From Mycolicibacterium gilvum (GTDB lineage Bacteria; Actinomycetota; Actinomycetes; Mycobacteriales; Mycobacteriaceae), in the NCBI RefSeq assembly GCF_900454025.1, contig NZ_UGQM01000001.1, positions 3,906,001 to 3,970,000 of the forward strand: a stretch of DNA of 64,000 bases. Direction: 5' to 3'. The notes beneath the pieces were generated by a model that was not told the DNA's origin, did no database searches, and was given only the letters and a program-made list of their open reading frames with translations. A program made the position numbers and the translations under genes. Positions 60,107 through 64,000 of this stretch are shown here, in pieces; positions within the stretch are counted from its first letter, which is position 1; the number at the start of each line of letters is the position of its first letter.

Positions 60107-60122
60107 AGTCAGGCTGCCCTAA
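60104..60122. promoter_or_regulatory. IdeR box 1 between mbtB and mbtA
   Basis: TTAAGTCAGGCTGCCCTAA matches the 19-base IdeR consensus at 15 positions. It overlaps the probable mbtB -10 and lies one base from box 2. In M. tuberculosis, IdeR with iron represses the mbt genes from boxes in the same interval. Confidence 0.85.
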
Positions 60123-60123
60123 C

Positions 60124-60142
60124 TTAGTGGAGGCTACCTTAT
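60124..60142. promoter_or_regulatory. IdeR box 2 between mbtB and mbtA
   Basis: TTAGTGGAGGCTACCTTAT matches the IdeR consensus at 13 of 19 positions. It overlaps the probable mbtA -10 (60140-60145). Adjacent boxes, 20 bases centre to centre, suit two IdeR dimers bound side by side. Confidence 0.75.
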
Positions 60143-60145
60143 ATT
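60140..60145 (+). promoter_or_regulatory. Probable -10 element of mbtA
   Basis: TATATT lies at the right end of IdeR box 2 and 43 bases before the ATG at 60188. No convincing -35 precedes it. Its overlap with the box explains iron repression of mbtA. Confidence 0.5.
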
Positions 60146-60187
60146 CGGTTGACCCAAAACTCCTACCCAGAGCGGCGATTTTCACTG

Positions 60188-61861
60188 ATGACCACTGGAT
60201 TCCCGATCGAATACGGCCATGGCCTAACAAACGGCGACCTGAAGCACGGCTTCGTCCCCTTCCCCGAGGATCGCGCCGAGGCCTACCGGCGGGCCGGCTA
60301 TTGGACGGGACGGCCGCTCGACTCGATCCTGACCGACGCGGCCTCCCGGTGGCCGGACAAGCCGGCGATCATCGACGCCACGCGCAGCTACACGTTCGCC
60401 GAGCTGGACGCCGCCGCCGACCGGGCCGCCGCGGGGCTGGCCGACCTCGGCATCCGCCCGGGAGAGCGGGTGCTGCTGCAGCTGCCGAACTCGTGCCAGT
60501 TCGCCGTCGCGCTCTTCGCCCTGCTGCGGGCCGGCGTCGTACCCGTGATGTGCCTGACCGGGCACCGTACGGCAGAACTCGGTCACTTCGCCGACGTCAG
60601 CGGCGCGGTCGCGGTGATCGTTCCCGACCGGGCGGGAGGGTTCGACTACCGCGACATGGCGGCCTCGCTCGCCGCGCAACGTCCGGCACTGCGCCACGTG
60701 ATCGTCGACGGCAAACCCGGCGATCAGGTCTCGTGGCAGTCGATCCTCGACTTCGCCGGGCCACGTCTCGGGCGCACGCCAGTCGATCCGTCGCTTCCGG
60801 CGCTGTTGCTGGTCTCGGGCGGAACCACGGGGCTGCCCAAGCTCATCGCACGCACCCACGACGACTACGTCTACAACGCGCATGCCTGCGCGCAGGCATG
60901 CGAGATGACCGGTGAGGACGCCTATCTCGTTGCGCTGCCCGCGGGGCACAACTTCCCGCTGGCCTGTCCCGGGCTGCTCGGGTCGATGACGGTCGGAGCG
61001 CCGACGGTGTTCACCGCAGACCCCAGCCCGGAGAACGCCTTCGCGTTGATCGACAAGCATCGGATCACGGTGACCGGGTTGGTGAACGCACTGGCCAAGT
61101 TGTGGGCGCAGGCGTGCGACTGGGAGCCGGTGCTGCCGACGTCACTGCGGTTCGTCCAGGTCGGCGGGTCGCGGATGAGCCCGGAGGAAGCGCGTTTCAT
61201 CCTCGACCGGCTCACCCCGGGAATGTCGCAGATCTTCGGCATGGCCGAGGGGATGCTCAACTTCACCCGGCCCGGCGATCCCGAGGACGTCGTGGTGCAC
61301 ACGCAGGGACGGCCGATGTCGCCGCACGACGAGATGCGCGTCGTCGACGAGGACGGTGTCGAGGTCGCACCCGGCGAGGAGGGCGAGCTGCTGGTCCGGG
61401 GGCCCTACACGCTCAATGGGTACTACCGGGCCGACGACGCCAACGCCCGCTCCTTCACGCCGGACGGCTTCTACCGCACGGGTGACCGGGTCCGGATCTT
61501 CACCGACGGGCCCCGTGCCGGGTACGTCGAGGTCACCGGCCGGGTCAAGGACGTGATCCACCGCGGTGGTGAGACGGTGTCGGCGACCGACCTTGAGGAT
61601 CACCTGCACACCCACCCGTCCGTCTACGCGGCGGCCGCAGTGGCGCTGCCCGACGAGTACCTGGGCGAGAAAATCTGCGCTGCAGTCGTTTTCACGGGAC
61701 CGCCGCTCACGCTCGCCGATCTCAATGCCTTCCTCGACGAGCGCGGCGCCTCCACGCACGCGCGTCCCGATGTGCTGGTTCCGGTACCGTCGCTGCCGAC
61801 GACAGCGGTGGGCAAGGTCGACAAGAAGGCACTCGTGGCGCAGTTGACGGCGAATTCCTAG
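60188..61861 (+). CDS. mbtA: MbtA, aryl acid (salicylate-type) AMP ligase
   Basis: 557 residues of the stand-alone aryl-acid adenylating enzymes. The N-terminal part has GFVPFPEDRAEAYRRAGYW. The phosphate-binding loop is LLVSGGTTGLPKLIAR (about 211). The aryl-acid signature GHNFPLACPG (about 256) holds the asparagine that contacts the 2-hydroxybenzoate. TGDRVR and the final VGKVDKKALV lysine close the active site. It makes aryl-AMP and loads it on the MbtB aryl carrier. ATG 60188 is preferred over the in-frame TTG 60149. It is divergent from mbtB and shares its IdeR control region, and it is convergent with the polyketide synthase, overlapping it by four bases. Confidence 0.94.
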   Translation: MTTGFPIEYGHGLTNGDLKHGFVPFPEDRAEAYRRAGYWTGRPLDSILTDAASRWPDKPAIIDATRSYTFAELDAAADRAAAGLADLGIRPGERVLLQLPNSCQFAVALFALLRAGVVPVMCLTGHRTAELGHFADVSGAVAVIVPDRAGGFDYRDMAASLAAQRPALRHVIVDGKPGDQVSWQSILDFAGPRLGRTPVDPSLPALLLVSGGTTGLPKLIARTHDDYVYNAHACAQACEMTGEDAYLVALPAGHNFPLACPGLLGSMTVGAPTVFTADPSPENAFALIDKHRITVTGLVNALAKLWAQACDWEPVLPTSLRFVQVGGSRMSPEEARFILDRLTPGMSQIFGMAEGMLNFTRPGDPEDVVVHTQGRPMSPHDEMRVVDEDGVEVAPGEEGELLVRGPYTLNGYYRADDANARSFTPDGFYRTGDRVRIFTDGPRAGYVEVTGRVKDVIHRGGETVSATDLEDHLHTHPSVYAAAAVALPDEYLGEKICAAVVFTGPPLTLADLNAFLDERGASTHARPDVLVPVPSLPTTAVGKVDKKALVAQLTANS

Positions 61862-64000
61862 GTGACGCCGGTCTTCTCGGACTGCGGTGCGAGCAGCTCG
61901 ACGATCCGGTCCGATACCGCGGCGGCCGTCGGGTGTTCCCACAGCAGGGTCGGCGGCAGCGCCAACCCCGTCCGCTTCTCCAGCGTGCGCCTTAGCGCGA
62001 CGGTCATGATCGAGTCGACGCCCGTTTCGACCAGCGGCACCCGCGGATCGACATCCGTCTCGGACAATCCGAGTTCGGCGGCGACGGCCTCGATCACCTG
62101 TTGCGCCACCCACTCGCCGAGGTCGGCGTCACCGGGACCCGCCGCGACATCGCCACCGTCACTCTGGTCCGTGGGCGCGACATCGGCGAGCATCGGCACC
62201 GCCGAGGCCTCGGGAAGCACCGGCAGCACAACCACATTGGGATCCTGACCGCGCATCGCGGAGTCGAGGGCGCGGAACGCGTCATCGGCACCGACCGTCC
62301 CCATCCCCAGCGCCTCGAGCTGGGCCGCGACGAAGCCGGACGTGGACCCCATGCCCAGGCCCCGCCATGCCGTCCACGCGATGCTGACCGTGCGGTCCCC
62401 CAGGCTCCGCCGGTGCCGCGCGGCGGCGTCGAGAAACGCGTTGGCACAGGCGTAGGCGCCCTGACCCGGAAACCCGGCGAGGTACCCACACGACGAGAAC
62501 AGCACCATCCAGTCCAGCTGCCCGGGTGGGAACAACTCGTGCAGGGTCAGCGTCCCGGCGACCTTCGGCCGCATCGCCGCGTGAAGGTCGGCAGCAGATG
62601 TGGTGAGCAGCAGCGCACCGGCTTCCACGCCCGCGGCATGGACGACCCCCCGCACGGCGGGCAGCTCCCGCAGGATCGTCCTGAGCTGATCGCCTGCGCC
62701 GGGCGCTCCGATGTCGACCGCCGCGATGTGCACGGTCACACCGCGCTCCTCCAGCGCCGTCACCGCCCGGACCGCGTGGTCACCGCTGTCCGCCCACTGC
62801 GTGCGGTGCGGCACGCCGGACCGCGACAGCAGCACCAGACGTCGCGCGCCGAGGTCGGCCAGCCGCTGCGCGATCCGCAGCCCCAGCGCGCCCGTACCGC
62901 CGGTGATCAGATACGTACCGCCCGGCGTGCACGCCATCGCGTCGCCACCGGCGGGCCGCGCGGGCGTCAACCGCGCCGTACACGCCCGCCCGTCCCGGAA
63001 CACCACGACGCCGTGCCCGGCCATCGAAGCCAGCACGCCGACCGGCAGCGGACCGTCGGCGACGTCGAGCACCCCGCCCCACAGCTGCGGATGCTCGGCG
63101 GCGGCGACCCGCGCCAATCCCCACAGCGGCGCATGCACGAGGTTCGCGCCTTCCTGCACCCGCCGGGTCAGCACCCACAGCGGAGCCTCGGACCCCTTGG
63201 CGTGCAACACCTTCAGACTGTTCAGCACCAGCTCGGCCGACGCCTCGGGTGACGCGTCGACAGGCGGGACCAGCAGCACGACCGCGCCTGGCTCGAGCGT
63301 GTCCGACACCTCGTCGACCGTCGAGTGGACGTCGACCGGCACCCCGGCGGCGAGGAGATCCCGCTGGACCTCGGCGCTGTCCCCGCCTGCGACCAGAGCG
63401 ACCTCGACTGGGCGCGCCTCGACGTCGTAGCATGTTTCATGCCACGCCACGTGGTGCATCATGCGCGAGAGATCCACTCCCGCTGGACTTTCCAGTTCCT
63501 CGAAGGTCATGCCGGCGATGAAGGCGCGCACGGCTCCGGACTCGTCGGCGATCGTCACATCGGTGGTGGTGCCTCCGCGGTGCCGCACGTGCAGCAGCGC
63601 CACCGCAGGCGGATCAGCGCAGACGTGCACGCGCTCGATGTGCGCGGGCATCCGCAGCCGCGGCGGACCGTCGAACACCGTGGACGCGGCCGAGGTCGCG
63701 GCATCGAGCAACCCCGCCCAGGTCTCGGGCGCCGAGCCGTCCTCCTGCGCCGAAACCCGAAGCATGAGTTCACCGCTTCCCCGGCGCATGTCGCGCACCT
63801 GCCAATCGAAGCCCATCGCCGCCACCCCGACTCCGGCGAGCGTGTCGACGACATGACCCGCCGGCAAGGACTCGGCGCACCGGGTCCAGACGCGCTCGTC
63901 GATCGGCTCGCCGAACTCCTCGTCGGTGGCGACGACAGCGCTGCTGTGGGTGAGCCATCCGTTCTCGACGGCCTCGGTCCCGGTCAGGCGCGACGACAGC
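61858..64000 (-). CDS. 6-methylsalicylate-synthase-type iterative polyketide synthase (DH/TH-KR-ACP visible), N-terminus beyond window
   Basis: About 713 C-terminal residues are visible; the frame is open to the right edge. The first visible region is a dehydratase-like (thioester-hydrolase-type) domain containing GLLDAATSAASTVF and PPRLRMPAHIERV, which I recognise as characteristic of 6-methylsalicylate synthases. A ketoreductase follows (TYLITGGTGALGLRIAQRLA; active-site SSCGYLAGFPGQGAYACAN). The carrier domain is VETGVDSIMTVALRRTLEKR, ending LPPTLLWEHPTAAAVSDRIV, again like that family. No methyltransferase, enoylreductase or thioesterase is seen. It replaces the mbtJ/mbtI position behind mbtA. 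It probably supplies 6-methylsalicylate to MbtA. The ketosynthase and acyltransferase must lie to the right. Confidence 0.7.
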   Translation of the reverse strand, partial: LSSRLTGTEAVENGWLTHSSAVVATDEEFGEPIDERVWTRCAESLPAGHVVDTLAGVGVAAMGFDWQVRDMRRGSGELMLRVSAQEDGSAPETWAGLLDAATSAASTVFDGPPRLRMPAHIERVHVCADPPAVALLHVRHRGGTTTDVTIADESGAVRAFIAGMTFEELESPAGVDLSRMMHHVAWHETCYDVEARPVEVALVAGGDSAEVQRDLLAAGVPVDVHSTVDEVSDTLEPGAVVLLVPPVDASPEASAELVLNSLKVLHAKGSEAPLWVLTRRVQEGANLVHAPLWGLARVAAAEHPQLWGGVLDVADGPLPVGVLASMAGHGVVVFRDGRACTARLTPARPAGGDAMACTPGGTYLITGGTGALGLRIAQRLADLGARRLVLLSRSGVPHRTQWADSGDHAVRAVTALEERGVTVHIAAVDIGAPGAGDQLRTILRELPAVRGVVHAAGVEAGALLLTTSAADLHAAMRPKVAGTLTLHELFPPGQLDWMVLFSSCGYLAGFPGQGAYACANAFLDAAARHRRSLGDRTVSIAWTAWRGLGMGSTSGFVAAQLEALGMGTVGADDAFRALDSAMRGQDPNVVVLPVLPEASAVPMLADVAPTDQSDGGDVAAGPGDADLGEWVAQQVIEAVAAELGLSETDVDPRVPLVETGVDSIMTVALRRTLEKRTGLALPPTLLWEHPTAAAVSDRIVELLAPQSEKTGVT

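Noticed and set aside
56945..60127. Very long plus-strand open frame opposite mbtB (and similar ones opposite mbtE and mbtF)
   Set aside because: These are rich in Arg, His, Gln and Asp and lack domains, as expected of antisense frames in high-GC NRPS genes whose sense strand is clearly coding.

Overview
The window is high-GC actinobacterial DNA and almost certainly comes from a mycobacterium, most likely a fast-growing Mycolicibacterium-type species. From about 5.7 kb to the right end it follows the order of the Mycobacterium tuberculosis Rv2314c-Rv2384 region: tldE/tldD, an ECF transporter, tRNA-Asn, dnaG, dgt, glyS, smtB-zur, uppS, recO, an amidase, era, corC-like, ybeY, phoH, rsmE, dnaJ2, hrcA and then the mycobactin (mbt) genes. 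Assignments rest on reading the translated proteins and on remembered family features; no database search was run.

Layout. Positions 1-3.2 kb hold a truncated membrane GGDEF protein, a DUF2231 membrane protein and a secreted protein with a very acidic tail. Positions 3171-4832 look like a small island inserted at the 3' end of a CAU-anticodon tRNA gene. It is bounded by a 31-bp exact direct repeat, one copy being the tRNA 3' end, and it carries an AbiEi-type antitoxin gene behind a large inverted repeat plus a frameshifted AbiEii-type toxin gene. Positions 4.9-16.2 kb hold an AhpD-like protein, TldD/TldE, a two-gene ECF transporter in which membrane and tandem ATPase parts are fused, a MarR regulator with an MFS exporter, a VIT-family metal transporter and an acyl-CoA oxidase/dehydrogenase. 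Positions 16.2-33.6 kb are core housekeeping genes: replication (dnaG, dgt), translation (glyS), zinc control (smtB-zur), lipid carrier synthesis (uppS), repair (recO) and ribosome maturation (era, ybeY).

Positions 33.7-64.0 kb are dominated by iron acquisition. An mmpS-mmpL pair with an IdeR-like box probably exports siderophore. After rsmE, dnaJ2 and hrcA comes a tightly overlapping operon, mbtB-thioesterase-mbtC-D-E-F-G-H, read leftward, with mbtA read rightward from the same promoter region. Two adjacent IdeR boxes sit exactly between mbtB and mbtA and overlap both probable -10 elements. Together these genes activate an aryl acid (MbtA), condense it with Ser/Thr (MbtB), add a beta-hydroxyacyl unit (MbtC/D) and two lysines (MbtE/F), and hydroxylate lysine (MbtG).

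The most notable feature is at the right edge. Directly behind mbtA, convergent with it, where M. tuberculosis has mbtJ/mbtI (salicylate synthase), lies the 3' part of a large iterative type I polyketide synthase whose dehydratase-like, ketoreductase and carrier regions resemble 6-methylsalicylate synthases. This suggests that the organism makes a methylsalicylate-capped mycobactin. Other points of interest are the tRNA-bounded toxin-antitoxin remnant, a free-standing mycobactin thioesterase with cysteine in place of the usual serine, a vestigial adenylation domain in MbtE, and a catalytically degenerate terminal domain in MbtF.
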